The notes below the pieces were generated by a model. The model saw only the letters and a program-made list of their open reading frames with translations. It was not told the origin of the DNA and did not search any database. The translations under genes and the position numbers were made by a program. Shown here piece after piece: positions 22,334 through 31,865 of a stretch of 56,893 nt of DNA; the first letter of the stretch is position 1; every line of letters begins with the position of its first letter. Source of the DNA: Streptomyces sp. CBMA29 (lineage in GTDB: Bacteria; Actinomycetota; Actinomycetes; Streptomycetales; Streptomycetaceae); assembly GCF_014596445.1 (NCBI RefSeq), contig NZ_MECL01000233.1, positions 1 to 56,893 of the forward strand, written 5' to 3'.

Positions 22334-23401
22334 TTACTCGGCGAAAGCATCAGCCTCGTACACACCCGAAATGGTTAGGCTGGCCAAACCGGGAAGGGTA
22401 TAGAAACCATCAAGTCCCTCGCTGGGCTTCGTGGGGGACGGGTAGTACAGGAACGCGTTCGAGTTTGCATTGCCCTTGGGCAGGAGAACAGTCAGGGAAA
22501 TGAAGTTCGGCAGATTGCCATGAACCGGATCGTTGTCCACGTATCCGTGTAGTACCTGAGCGTTTTTACCGTTCGCCGGTACAGGCAGGGTCACGCCGAA
22601 CTGAAAATTGGAGCCGGACCGGACAATGTCAGACGTGACAGTGTTGGTGAGCGTCGCGGCGAACCACACCACGTTCGGGGCTATCCAGCGCCACCGGCCA
22701 GTTCGAGTTGCCGGCTGTGCGGTTGATTGAACCAGGCTCGGCGTATAGGTGCGGGACTTCCCCAAATGGCGGGTGATCACATAGCCGTCCCGGCCCTTGA
22801 AGACTTCGTTCTGCGAGTCGCCACCGTCAGAGTCCATGTCATACCCAAACGAACCTACTTCGGCGTAGTCCATGGTCTCCCGCAGATTCCAGGGAGAGCC
22901 GAAACGGGTGGGCATGTCGAACTGAAAGCGGCCGACAGCGGACGGGGCGCCGTTGTTGGCGGGCACAGTGATCTCGTAGAGGACCATTTCCCACTGACCG
23001 CCCGCGATCCGCTGAGGACGGGGGGCGACCGGTGAGGCGGAAGGCTGGCCCTTGACCACTGCAAGGTTGACCGAGCCCACCGCAAGATCAGCCCTGATGA
23101 CAAGGGTGTCCTTACGCGCCTGAGCCGTCAGGTTGGGGTCAATCGTTATGGTGATGGAGTTGGTGAGCGTGTAATAGAATCCACCGACCCAAGCAGAGCC
23201 ATGCTGAACTTCGAAGGACCGGCCTCCCAGAACGACCATGTAGAACGGGAGCGTTCCAGCCGGGTAGGTTGCGGCAGTGGGGCGGAAATCAATCCGGTCT
23301 CCGCCCCACATGTGAGCCATGCTTTGCCATTGGGTCTGCTGGACCTGAGACTGACCACCAGAAGCGTTCGATGCGTTGAATGGATAGGAGACTTCGGCCA
23401 T
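22334..23401 (-). CDS. Minor tail protein (baseplate upper-protein-like), 355 aa
   Basis: Starts MAEVSYPFNASNASGGQSQV and contains a conserved beta domain (IDPNLTAQARKDTLVIRADL) that recurs in actinophage minor tail proteins downstream of the Gp37-like protein. Position after the distal tail and Gp37-like genes supports a baseplate/tip role. No enzymatic motif was seen. Confidence 0.7.
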   Translation of the reverse strand: MAEVSYPFNASNASGGQSQVQQTQWQSMAHMWGGDRIDFRPTAATYPAGTLPFYMVVLGGRSFEVQHGSAWVGGFYYTLTNSITITIDPNLTAQARKDTLVIRADLAVGSVNLAVVKGQPSASPVAPRPQRIAGGQWEMVLYEITVPANNGAPSAVGRFQFDMPTRFGSPWNLRETMDYAEVGSFGYDMDSDGGDSQNEVFKGRDGYVITRHLGKSRTYTPSLVQSTAQPATRTGRWRWIAPNVVWFAATLTNTVTSDIVRSGSNFQFGVTLPVPANGKNAQVLHGYVDNDPVHGNLPNFISLTVLLPKGNANSNAFLYYPSPTKPSEGLDGFYTLPGLASLTISGVYEADAFAE

Positions 23402-23404
23402 GGG

Positions 23405-24637
23405 TCAGCCCCTCGTTTCTAGCTTGCGGACTCGGTCTCGCATATCTGAGACGACCGAGTAGAGATTCAGTGGGTTACCCGTGCCCTGGTCACCGATGAC
23501 CGGGGCGACCGACAGCGTCTTTCCACCGTCATCAACGCTGATGGTGACTTGGCGAAGTACGTCCGAATACGCCACTCCGTCGATGTATGCGGTGACCATG
23601 TCACCGACGAAGTAGTCACGACCGAACTGCACTTGAGGGGTGTCGATCGGGTAGATCTGGAGGTTCCCCTTGGGTGCCCCGTCCGCCAGAGCGCTGGAGG
23701 CCGCGTCTTCGACGGCCTGGACGGCCGCGTTGAAGTCGGCATCAGTCATCGTGGGATCGGCCTTGACTGGCGTACCCGTCGAGCTGGTCACGATCCCCAG
23801 GTCACGACGGTCCACGAAGGCTTCGGCCTGTAGGCCCCACTCCTGCTCGATCGCGGTGTTGACCTGCTGGTAGATGTAACGGGCGTTGCCGTCGCCCTGG
23901 CATGCCACGATCGCGCGGGTGACCGAGGGGGCCGTCACGGAGTAGACGAACTCCCGGAGGTTGCCCAGCTCCGGAGAGAACCGGATCTGCTGAGTCAGGT
24001 CACGCGGCTGGAAGACGCGAAAGTTGATCTGCCGTGCATCGGGGTCGTAGACGAAGCGGTAGCCGGTCCCCGGGTTCTTGGCTATCCAGTCCGCGAACTT
24101 GTCGCCCAGGACGTCATATCTCAGAGAGTCGCTGATGGGGGCGCCGGCCGGGAAGGCGCCGTCGAGCACCAGGCCACCCGCCCTGCGGTCAGGCAGGGCA
24201 CCGGGACCCATGGCCTTGTTGACCTCGTTCCACAGAGCCGTGCTCGAACCACCCGTCACGGTCCGGGTGGCGGTCGGGCTGGACCACTGGGTAGCGATGG
24301 GCTTGGCGGGGTCGGGGAAGGCCAATCGGCTGTAGGCGAGCTTGTTGTCACAGTGCCCGGAGATGTAGACCGAGCCAACGTTCGTGTGCTGCTCCACCGT
24401 CCAGTATTTCTGGAATACCTCACACGCTCCGGTGAGGACGGGGGTGTCCACGCCATCCTGATAGATGGCGACGCCTCCGCCCTTCTCGAAAAGCTGAGCC
24501 TGAGGCGTGTTGTTCTTGATAAGAAGTTGCCAGGAACCCTGAGCGCAGTACGCCACCGTGAAATCAAGGCTGATCCAGGTGTCCACTTCGCCAACTCGGT
24601 TCAGGTCCCGATTGCGGACCTCGATACGGTATCCCAT
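23405..24637 (-). CDS. Gp37-like tail-associated protein, 410 aa
   Basis: N-terminus MGYRIEVRNRDLNRVGEVDT with WQLLIKNNTPQAQLFEKGGG, then SGHCDNKLAYSRLAFPDP, matches the ReqiPepy6 Gp37-like siphovirus family, the baseplate hub (Tal-like) protein that follows the distal tail protein. It probably forms the trimeric hub closing the tail tube. Six bases separate it from the distal tail gene. Confidence 0.78.
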   Translation of the reverse strand: MGYRIEVRNRDLNRVGEVDTWISLDFTVAYCAQGSWQLLIKNNTPQAQLFEKGGGVAIYQDGVDTPVLTGACEVFQKYWTVEQHTNVGSVYISGHCDNKLAYSRLAFPDPAKPIATQWSSPTATRTVTGGSSTALWNEVNKAMGPGALPDRRAGGLVLDGAFPAGAPISDSLRYDVLGDKFADWIAKNPGTGYRFVYDPDARQINFRVFQPRDLTQQIRFSPELGNLREFVYSVTAPSVTRAIVACQGDGNARYIYQQVNTAIEQEWGLQAEAFVDRRDLGIVTSSTGTPVKADPTMTDADFNAAVQAVEDAASSALADGAPKGNLQIYPIDTPQVQFGRDYFVGDMVTAYIDGVAYSDVLRQVTISVDDGGKTLSVAPVIGDQGTGNPLNLYSVVSDMRDRVRKLETRG

Positions 24638-24643
24638 GGCACC

Positions 24644-25636
24644 TCAATAACTGTCGTAACGTGGAGTCAACGTCATGCGGACATCGGCAGTGCCGCCCCC
24701 GGAAACCAGATCGACTTGGATGCTGGAATTACCGGCCGGAACGCTCCAGAGTTGTGGGTTGGATGCGAGAAGACCGTAATAATTCGCGCCTTGGTCGTCC
24801 TTGAGCGTCTTGAAGCCGGGGCGCGTGTCGATCGTCAGAGTGCGACCGGTTGGCACGGCCTGCCCGCCGCTCTGCTGGGCCGGAATTCCAAACGATTCGC
24901 CTGCTGCGTTGGTGAGCATGAATGAATTAACGGGACCTGCGATCTCCCACACGGGCCAAGCCTCGATGTCGCCGGGATTGACAACCGGGAGGACGCTGGT
25001 CTGAGGCAGGCCCACGCTCATAGCGAAGGGCAGGAACCTGGTAGCTCCGAAGAACGGCTGACCTACACCGAAAGTCCACTCGGCCACCTGGAGCGTGTCC
25101 GAGTAGTACCAGGGGTCGAAGGCAGTCATCTGAATGCCGTACTTCACCCACTTGAATCCAGCGGTGTCCTCGCTTTCATTACCCTCCATGCCAGCCTTGT
25201 AATAGGCATAGAGGTACCGAGGCTGGCCGTCAGATTCCGTGAACTTCAGAATGCAGTAGCCGTTTCGCGGGTTGAGCGCGGCAATCATTTTGCGCTTGAG
25301 ATCAATGACCGTCTTCCGGTCAACACCGTAGATGAACACGGGGATCATGATTTCCCGCTGATTAGCCCTGGCCCCGCGGAACATTCCGCCGTCGAGATTG
25401 GGAGAATCCTCGGAATGCAGTTCCCACGGAGGAGTGTCGAGGCCGGTTGCTCCCGGCTGCATGATGATGGCCGGCCAGTCCTTAGACACGAGGCCGGTCA
25501 GGGGGATCTCCTCCCCCTGACCGTTTGAACCCGTGATCGACACGAAGGTGTTTTGCCAGTGAACCCGCTGCGGGGGGATCGGTGAGGCACCGGGGACGTT
25601 GGGGTCTCCAAGGCCCTTGACTGCGGGGATCGGCAT
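24644..25636 (-). CDS. Distal tail protein (Dit-like), 330 aa
   Basis: Located directly after the tape measure gene, as Dit genes are. It contains PLTGLVSKDWPAIIMQPGAT, then the belt-like region (MIPVFIYGVDRKTVIDLKRK) and a C-terminal galectin-like beta domain with YGLLASNPQLWSVPAGNSSI. This is the siphovirus tail component family that forms the hexameric hub between tube and baseplate. Confidence 0.8.
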   Translation of the reverse strand: MPIPAVKGLGDPNVPGASPIPPQRVHWQNTFVSITGSNGQGEEIPLTGLVSKDWPAIIMQPGATGLDTPPWELHSEDSPNLDGGMFRGARANQREIMIPVFIYGVDRKTVIDLKRKMIAALNPRNGYCILKFTESDGQPRYLYAYYKAGMEGNESEDTAGFKWVKYGIQMTAFDPWYYSDTLQVAEWTFGVGQPFFGATRFLPFAMSVGLPQTSVLPVVNPGDIEAWPVWEIAGPVNSFMLTNAAGESFGIPAQQSGGQAVPTGRTLTIDTRPGFKTLKDDQGANYYGLLASNPQLWSVPAGNSSIQVDLVSGGGTADVRMTLTPRYDSY

Positions 25637-25645
25637 AGAAACTCC

Positions 25646-28600
25646 TTAGATGCCGTACAGGTTCTCCATGTACTTCAGTGCGCGCATGGTTGCCTGAGTG
25701 GTGTCCTCAGACTTCGCCTCGTGAATGTGAATCTCGTAGTTCCTAGAAGGTCCATTGAGCATCTGCATGGTGTCCTGGTTGCTGTAGACCCGGGCGCCGC
25801 CGCTACCGAAATTGACAAGCTCGGGACCTCGCTCTCCAACCAGAGCGAGCCCAGGAGAAGCCGAAAGTGTCCCCCGCCAGTAACCGTGATTACTGGATAG
25901 CACCGAAGGCCAACTGGACCCGTAGCGGTGAATGGCGTAGTTCAGACCCGCGTAGATATTCGCCAGACCGTTCAAGATGCCAAGAGACTTGTAGGGCCCA
26001 GAGTAGGTGTCGAACGTGCTCTGGATTGTCTGCATGAGGCCCATGGACGGATGTCCGGCCTTTGCATTGCTATCCCAGTTGTTTACAGCGTTGGGATTAC
26101 CGCCTGACTCCAGCGTGATTCGCTGGAGAATCAGGTCCGCATATCCAGGGTCGAGATGCAGATCACTAAGAACCCGCTTCACATCAGGAAGCCAGCGCAT
26201 GATCTTCGGGCCGCCAGGAACAGCGGTCGAGAAGATCGAGTCAAGGTCCGGCCCCTTGCTCTTGACGCTGTCGCGGTCGCCGAAGTCGAACAGGCCCTTC
26301 GTGTTCGGAAGGGCCGCCTTGGCAGAAGACCACTCATCATTCAGGACATTGCCTGCGTACTCACCAGGTGAATTCACCATGGACTTTACGGCCTTGACCA
26401 TGCCAACTACCTGATCGACGTTGGCCATGCTGTAGTCGTACAGAGTCGAAATGGCCTGCTTCGCAGACCCAAGCGGGTCTGTAAAGATGTCCTTGCCTGA
26501 ACTCAGGATAGATTTCAGGGATTCCCACACCCCCCCGACGAGGCCCTTACCGGTGGAGGTGAGGGTCTTCAGGGAGAACGTGTCATCAAGGAACTTCTCG
26601 CCTCGGTGAATGATGTTTCCCGAGCCGTGCCAGATGTCATCTGAGAAGTAGCCGCTCAGTGTCGGCGCGAGGGCGCCGCCTACGATACCAATTGCCTGCG
26701 AGAGTCCATCAGGAAGGGGGAGCTTCCGAAGTAGCTTCCACATTTCATTCGTGGCGAAGTCGTACATGCCACTGAATCGGCCAGCCATGTTGTTTCCGAG
26801 AGCGACAGCCGTGCGGCTTCCACTTGCAAGAATTCCGTCCTGTGCACGTCCACCGATTGCATCCGTGCTGGCGTCCATGCTCATGGTGCCGACAGTCGGG
26901 GGAACGAGAGGCCAGATGTTCTCCAGTTTCAACAGGGCCGAGATCTTGTCCAAGCCGGAGTGCGCGGCGATGCCGCCACCGGAGAACCGCTGGACGCGCC
27001 CCGAAATTGCAGCCCGGTTCCAGGAATTAATTCGTTCGGCGCCGAGTGCCTTCGTCACTTCGGGGCGTAGAACAGCCTCACCAGGCGAGAGAATTGCTGG
27101 GATGGTGTCGACACCTGGCGAGTAGCCAGGAAGCACACCGCCCGTGGAGAGCTTCTTCTTCTTGCCCTTGTTGTTGCCGCCGCCGCTTCCGTCGTTGGGA
27201 AGGTTGACGTTGTCGCCGATCCTGTCGAGATCGTCACCAAGTGCCTTGGCCTTGTCGCTCGCGTGCCCGAGGGCAGTGGTGAGCTGGTCGACCTGGCCCC
27301 TGATGCTGCCGAGCGACAGGCGGTTGAGGTTGTAAATCCGGCCTGCCAGGGTTCCGGCGATCTTGGTGGCACCAACCGCCTTGTAGGCGTCGTTGATGTC
27401 TCCGGTGAGGGTGCGGAACTCTCCCTGGATGCTGCTGAGCGACAGACCGTTGAGCCCGTGCACGCGGCCTACGAGGTGGTCACCGTTCCCGTGCCCGACC
27501 TTGCCCGAGGTGGTGTCCACCGTCGAGCCGAGATCCTTGAACTGTGCCTGGACGGCATCGAGCTTCTTCTTGTCCAGGTCGCCCACCGACAGGGCCGTGT
27601 TCTTGACCTTGTCGTCCAGGTCGTTCACCACACCATGAGCCGAGGACACGGTGACCTTCAGCTTGGTGAGCTTTGCGTCGTCCAGTTTGCCCACGTCGTG
27701 GGATGCGTCCTTCACCGCGAGGCAGAGCGCGTCCACCTTCGTGCGCGTGGTGTCGATCTCCTGCTGAACGGCCGTGAGCTTGGACCGGTTGAGAGGTTCG
27801 ATGCCCTCGGTCTGGACCTGGTGGACCTGGGTCTGTGCCGCCTGTGCGGCGGCAGCCACGTTGGCCCTGCCTTGACCGGACATCTCTGCGATGACATCGC
27901 TGAGCTTGGTCCGGTTGACCTCCTTCAGCCGGTTTTGCAGATCCTTGAGGTGGTCGTCTGCCGCCTGGACCTGGCGGCCGAGGCGGTCAACTTCGGAGTT
28001 CGCAGCATTCGGGGACTGGCCACCGTTGTGCACTGCGGTCCGCCGGTCGCGGTAGCCACTGCGGAACCCGTCACCAGCTCGACGGCTGGCGAGGCCGGCA
28101 CGCACCTGAGACACCGTGCGCGAGGCACCGCGGGCGGCCCGGATCGGGGCAGTGACAGCCTTGAGGCCCGTCTTGGACAGTTTGAGTAGACCGGAGCTGA
28201 TCTTCGCCAGGGCACCGAGCCCGATCATGATGGGCGCGATCAGGGCAGCCCACTTGGCGATGGACAAGACGATCTTGGCAATCTCGGGGTGGGCCTTCAG
28301 CAGCTTCGATATCTTGTCCAGCACTCCGACGAAGATCGAGATACCGCTGATGAACTGCTTGAGCAACTTCTGAATGGTCGGCAGCGAGTTCTTGCCGATA
28401 TCGGTCAACTGACCGAGTAGGCCGCCCTCGTACTGGCCGGTCTTGGCATTCCGGGTGCCCATGATGGCAGTACCGAGTCCGGAATACTGGAGTTGACCAC
28501 CAGGACCCTTGTTGTTGTAGAACAGCTTTCCAAGCGAATACTCGGACTGTTCCTTGAACTGGGCGAGGCGTCCACTGATCGTGGCCGCACCAATACGGCC

Positions 28601-30064
28601 TGCGGCGCCCTTCAGGTTAGGGCTCTTGGACCATCGCTGTAGAAGCGCATCCGTGAGTTCATCACCCGAGATACCGCCGTTCTTGGCGGATGCGGCGATG
28701 AAGGCGAGCAATTGGGAGGACGCCTGGTTCACCTTCGGAGGGTTCTTGCGACCGGCCTTCTTCAGGTCAGCGATCTCCTGCTTGCTATAAGGGGTGTCCT
28801 CGAATCCAAGTAGGTTTGCCAGTTCCTGAGTTGGGAGGTTCGTTGACTGGGTGAGCTGCCTGACGTTACGCGTGTTTACGCGGCCCTGCTCCATCAAGAG
28901 TTCGATGGCCCTGTAGCCATTATTAACAATGGTCGGGTCAGTGATGCCGCCGAAGGCGGCAAGGTCACCGATCATCTGCGTGATGGCTTGAGCCTTGTCG
29001 GAAACGCGCTGGGAAGCGGCGTTTTTCACTTTCGGGTTCTTGGAGTTGATACCCGGGTCGTGAGAGGCCACGGAACGCGTGATCCGCGTGCCGGCCGTGA
29101 TGACATCCTGAACGGAGTACGGGGTCTGAATACCGTACTGAGTCATTTCTTTCAGCAGGACGGTCGTGTCCTTGATCGTGAGACCAATAGACTCCAAGGA
29201 CCTCTGGGCCTGGATCATCGAGTCAGCCGACTTGATACCGAAGTCGGCGAACACGCCAGCCGCAATCGTCATCGGCAGCGTGATCTTGGACGTGATGAGA
29301 GCGCCGGTCTCGGTCATGCGGGTACCGACTTCACCAAGGGACTTGTCGGCGTTGGTGGTGAACCGGCGTAGCGCCGTGGTCTGCACCGTCGTGATGCCGG
29401 CCGCTGTGGTGTTGGCCTCGGCGAGCTGGGCGCGCAGGTTGGTGCGTACGGCCGTCTGCTGCTCGATCTGGTCCCGAAGGAACTGCTTCTGGGCAGTGAG
29501 CTGAGCGCTGGCAGTCGCCTTGATGGCGGCCTGCTGCTGGGCTGTCGCTTCCCGTGCGGCCTTCTCCTGTACAGCCGCGGTTTCCCGTGCGGCAGCCTGC
29601 ATGGCCCGCTCCGCCGTCACACTGGCCCTCGACCGCTCAGCAGCGGCGGCCGTCTCCTGAGCGACGGTGGTTTGGAGCGCCTTCATGGTGACGGTGGAAG
29701 TCTCCGAGGCAAGCGCCTGCTTCTCTTCCTCCAACTTCCGGGCTTCAGCAAACCGCTTGGCAGCCTCCGCACCGAACTGCTTCGTCAGATTGGCTTCAAT
29801 CTTGGCGATCGTCTCAGCGGAATCCTTAGATTCCGCCTCCAAGTTCTCCTTGGTCTTCCGGGCAATCTTGGCAACCGCGCCAGGTAGAGTTGAGAGACCC
29901 TTCTCCACTGAGCCCGAGAAAGCCTTACCGGCCTCGTCGCCCACCCTTTCCATCTGCTTGGTGATGTCAGACCGGAACTTGTTCAGCGACTTCTTGGAGA
30001 GCTGGGTGTTGATCTCAATATAGCCAGAGCCGATCTTGATGGGTGCACGGCCAGTAGTAGCCAT
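25646..30064 (-). CDS. Tape measure protein with lytic transglycosylase domain, 1472 aa
   Basis: Very long helical protein with coiled-coil N-terminus (~40-220), a TMP core (ITAGTRITRSVASHDPG region), hydrophobic segments near 590-640 (IVLSIAKWAALIAPIMIGLG) and a heptad-rich stretch (~680-950). Near residues 1290-1390 it has a soluble lytic transglycosylase fold: ILQRITLESGGNPNAVNNWD with the catalytic Glu, then GLMQTIQSTFDTY and NIYAGLNYAIHRYGSSWPSV. It sets tail length and locally opens peptidoglycan. ATG 30064 follows GGGAGG. Tail length estimate from size is ~220 nm. Confidence 0.95.
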   Translation of the reverse strand: MATTGRAPIKIGSGYIEINTQLSKKSLNKFRSDITKQMERVGDEAGKAFSGSVEKGLSTLPGAVAKIARKTKENLEAESKDSAETIAKIEANLTKQFGAEAAKRFAEARKLEEEKQALASETSTVTMKALQTTVAQETAAAAERSRASVTAERAMQAAARETAAVQEKAAREATAQQQAAIKATASAQLTAQKQFLRDQIEQQTAVRTNLRAQLAEANTTAAGITTVQTTALRRFTTNADKSLGEVGTRMTETGALITSKITLPMTIAAGVFADFGIKSADSMIQAQRSLESIGLTIKDTTVLLKEMTQYGIQTPYSVQDVITAGTRITRSVASHDPGINSKNPKVKNAASQRVSDKAQAITQMIGDLAAFGGITDPTIVNNGYRAIELLMEQGRVNTRNVRQLTQSTNLPTQELANLLGFEDTPYSKQEIADLKKAGRKNPPKVNQASSQLLAFIAASAKNGGISGDELTDALLQRWSKSPNLKGAAGRIGAATISGRLAQFKEQSEYSLGKLFYNNKGPGGQLQYSGLGTAIMGTRNAKTGQYEGGLLGQLTDIGKNSLPTIQKLLKQFISGISIFVGVLDKISKLLKAHPEIAKIVLSIAKWAALIAPIMIGLGALAKISSGLLKLSKTGLKAVTAPIRAARGASRTVSQVRAGLASRRAGDGFRSGYRDRRTAVHNGGQSPNAANSEVDRLGRQVQAADDHLKDLQNRLKEVNRTKLSDVIAEMSGQGRANVAAAAQAAQTQVHQVQTEGIEPLNRSKLTAVQQEIDTTRTKVDALCLAVKDASHDVGKLDDAKLTKLKVTVSSAHGVVNDLDDKVKNTALSVGDLDKKKLDAVQAQFKDLGSTVDTTSGKVGHGNGDHLVGRVHGLNGLSLSSIQGEFRTLTGDINDAYKAVGATKIAGTLAGRIYNLNRLSLGSIRGQVDQLTTALGHASDKAKALGDDLDRIGDNVNLPNDGSGGGNNKGKKKKLSTGGVLPGYSPGVDTIPAILSPGEAVLRPEVTKALGAERINSWNRAAISGRVQRFSGGGIAAHSGLDKISALLKLENIWPLVPPTVGTMSMDASTDAIGGRAQDGILASGSRTAVALGNNMAGRFSGMYDFATNEMWKLLRKLPLPDGLSQAIGIVGGALAPTLSGYFSDDIWHGSGNIIHRGEKFLDDTFSLKTLTSTGKGLVGGVWESLKSILSSGKDIFTDPLGSAKQAISTLYDYSMANVDQVVGMVKAVKSMVNSPGEYAGNVLNDEWSSAKAALPNTKGLFDFGDRDSVKSKGPDLDSIFSTAVPGGPKIMRWLPDVKRVLSDLHLDPGYADLILQRITLESGGNPNAVNNWDSNAKAGHPSMGLMQTIQSTFDTYSGPYKSLGILNGLANIYAGLNYAIHRYGSSWPSVLSSNHGYWRGTLSASPGLALVGERGPELVNFGSGGARVYSNQDTMQMLNGPSRNYEIHIHEAKSEDTTQATMRALKYMENLYGI

Positions 30065-30075
30065 CACTGGCCTCC

Positions 30076-30504
30076 CTAGATTTGGCTCATCTGAGCGAAG
30101 AAGTCCGACAGCTCCTCTCCTGTTGCGAACTCAAGGTCAGGCTCCGCCTGTTCAACTTCTGGTTCACCCGGCCGCGGGAGCGGCAACGGGACAGGGAGGC
30201 GGTCCGAGGCAGACGCATCGGAGAGATTCGCCTTGAGGAAGAGGTAATTCGAAAGCTCAAGGGCATCAGAAACCCGAGCGAGCAAATGCTCAGTGGTACC
30301 CCACTGATGGGTCTCGTCCATCACGCCGAGAAGGACTGACCTACCCGGCTTGTGCAAGAGAGACTTGATGTACACGTGGATTGAGCGAAGAGACAGCCGT
30401 CTACGCCACAGGTCCAGGAGATCGACCCCAAAGAACTCCTTGAGGTCTGCTTCAAGCTCGTCCTGGAATTCCCTGATGACGTAGACGGTCCCGATCAGTT
30501 TCCC
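30076..30504 (-). CDS. Tail assembly chaperone, frameshifted C-terminal part
   Basis: This frame has no good start of its own and is reached by -1 slippage at GGGAAAC (30504-30498) near the end of the upstream gene. It continues LIGTVYVIREFQDELEADLK and ends FATGEELSDFFAQMSQI. The fusion (the siphovirus G-T type product) binds tape measure protein and tube subunits during tail assembly. It stops 12 bases before the tape measure start. Confidence 0.88.
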   Translation of the reverse strand, partial: GKLIGTVYVIREFQDELEADLKEFFGVDLLDLWRRRLSLRSIHVYIKSLLHKPGRSVLLGVMDETHQWGTTEHLLARVSDALELSNYLFLKANLSDASASDRLPVPLPLPRPGEPEVEQAEPDLEFATGEELSDFFAQMSQI

Positions 30505-30788
30505 GAGCCGGCCTGAGCGGTGTTGACCTTTTCGGTGAGGGCCTGGAAGTCGCGGATGGTCGGCTTGGTTGCGCGGTACGCAGTCCACGACTCCTCGCCG
30601 ACGACCAGGCGCACGGCCTCAAGTTCGTCCTCGGCCTCAAGCAGCTCCAGCGGGAGGTCTAGCGGGTGCGGCACGGTGAAGGTGATTCCGCGGTGCTCGA
30701 ACACGGTCGGCTGCTCAGTGGCCTCCGCCTCAGCGGCGACAGCGGCAGCGGGCTTGGCAGCAGCAGTCTTCTTTGCAACAGGTGGCAT
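30495..30788 (-). CDS. Tail assembly chaperone, short form, 97 aa
   Basis: ATG at 30788 follows GGAG by 6 bases. Ala/Lys-rich N-terminus (MPPVAKKTAAAKPAAAVAAE) then VFEHRGITFTVPHPLDLPLE. Ends AGSGN-stop with the slippery heptamer G-GGA-AAC just before the stop, so a fraction of ribosomes shift -1 into the downstream frame. Position between tail tube and tape measure genes is diagnostic. Confidence 0.9.
   Translation of the reverse strand: MPPVAKKTAAAKPAAAVAAEAEATEQPTVFEHRGITFTVPHPLDLPLELLEAEDELEAVRLVVGEESWTAYRATKPTIRDFQALTEKVNTAQAGSGN
30498..30504 (-). other. Programmed -1 frameshift site GGGAAAC
   Basis: The heptamer fits X-XXY-YYZ in the zero frame (TCG GGA AAC TGA). After slipping -1, reading continues as CTG ATC GGG into the second chaperone frame. 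Confidence 0.85.
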
Positions 30789-30867
30789 GCAGAACTCCAG
30801 TGGAGGCAAGGGGCGAGAGGTGAGAGAGGCCGGGGATTGCGAACCCTCCCCGGCAGGGGGTGAAGCC

Positions 30868-31794
30868 TCAGGAACCGGCGACCGTGCAGGAGGTCTTGAC
30901 GGTGGCCACGGCGGTGTTGTCCCCAACCGCGAAGCACAGGTCAACACCCGCGTGGTTCACCTTGATCTCGGCGTTCTCCGAGCCGGACGGAACGGTCACA
31001 GTGAGGGAGCCGTCAGCCTGTAGCGGGGAACCCATCGCGTCCCAGGCCGAGTTGTCCGCGCGGAGCAGAGACACCGTTACCGGGCCGGCCTGGTTGTGGG
31101 TCTGGACCTTCACGCCCCAAGATGCCGTGGTGCCGTCGTTGGTGGTCGAGTTCGGCACGGTCACGTCTACCGAGAAATTCTGCGGCGGAGTCTGAGCGCC
31201 ACCAGCGCCAAGGATGTCGTCGTTGGTCAGCACGTAACCGAGGCTGCCGTTGTAGTCCAGCGCGTCAATCGTGAGCTGGTACTGCTGGTTGTTGGTGCGC
31301 TGAAGCTGGATCGCGCCCCGATCCGAGATCATCGCGCGGGGGATCACCGAACGGTACAGGATGCCGTTCTGGCTCCAGTCCACGACGAGGGAGATTTCCG
31401 TCAAGTCCGGAGTGCTGGACAGGTCGAGCCGGTAGTTGTCGGTGGGCTGGCCCTGGTCGTCCTCGACGGCAACCCACTTCGCGCCGAAGAAAAGTTCGGT
31501 GGTCAACTGGTTGACTTCCTGGAGCGTCGCCGCCACCTGGAAACTCGCCGACTGGACGTTGTAGAGGACGGGTACGGCCGACTGCCAGACGGTGACAGGG
31601 TTGGTCTGGATGGCCGGAGTGATGGTCACGCCGTCTTCGGTCACGTAGCCGAAGGACTTGTAACCGGCTGGCGCGGTCACACCGTCGCCTACCAGGTCGG
31701 GGAGCTTGGTCCCGCTGGCAGTGCCGTCAGGGGCAGGTGCCATGTAGATGCCGCCGTGCGGGGCAAAGCGAATCTTCTGGGGGTCATTAGCCAT
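30868..31794 (-). CDS. Major tail (tube) protein with C-terminal Ig-like domain, 308 aa
   Basis: ATG at 31794 follows AGGAG by 7 bases. Residues 1-210 match actinophage tail tube proteins (DPQKIRFAPHGGIYMAPAPD; GYKSFGYVTEDGVTITPA; NDILGAGG-like end). Residues ~220-308 form a beta-sandwich decoration (SVDVTVPNSTTNDGTTASWG; ADGSLTVTVPSGSENAEIKV), likely an Ig-like domain exposed on the tail. Preceded by its own upstream terminator. Confidence 0.85.
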   Translation of the reverse strand: MANDPQKIRFAPHGGIYMAPAPDGTASGTKLPDLVGDGVTAPAGYKSFGYVTEDGVTITPAIQTNPVTVWQSAVPVLYNVQSASFQVAATLQEVNQLTTELFFGAKWVAVEDDQGQPTDNYRLDLSSTPDLTEISLVVDWSQNGILYRSVIPRAMISDRGAIQLQRTNNQQYQLTIDALDYNGSLGYVLTNDDILGAGGAQTPPQNFSVDVTVPNSTTNDGTTASWGVKVQTHNQAGPVTVSLLRADNSAWDAMGSPLQADGSLTVTVPSGSENAEIKVNHAGVDLCFAVGDNTAVATVKTSCTVAGS

Positions 31795-31818
31795 GTGGAA
31801 ACTCCTAAATCGGGGAAA

Positions 31819-31843
31819 CAAAAAAGCCCCCGAGCCGGGAGCT
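31819..31843 (-). terminator. Intrinsic terminator upstream of major tail gene
   Basis: On the minus strand GCTCCCG and CGGGGGC form a hairpin with a 3-base loop followed by TTTTTT. It sits between the head-connector genes and the tail tube gene, so tail genes either need read-through or their own promoter. Confidence 0.75.
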
Positions 31844-31852
31844 GAGATTTGA

Positions 31853-31865
31853 TAGGGTGCGGCAC
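31853..31865 (+). promoter_or_regulatory. -10 element of the leaderless GNAT moron
   Basis: TAGGGT (31853-31858) lies 7 bases before the ATG at 31866, so the transcript probably begins at the start codon. This style matches host leaderless genes rather than the phage motif promoters. Confidence 0.5.

Noticed and set aside
27263..28189. 308-codon plus-strand frame opposite the tape measure gene
   Set aside because: Antisense of the heptad-repeat region, producing a repetitive Val/Leu/Gln pattern.
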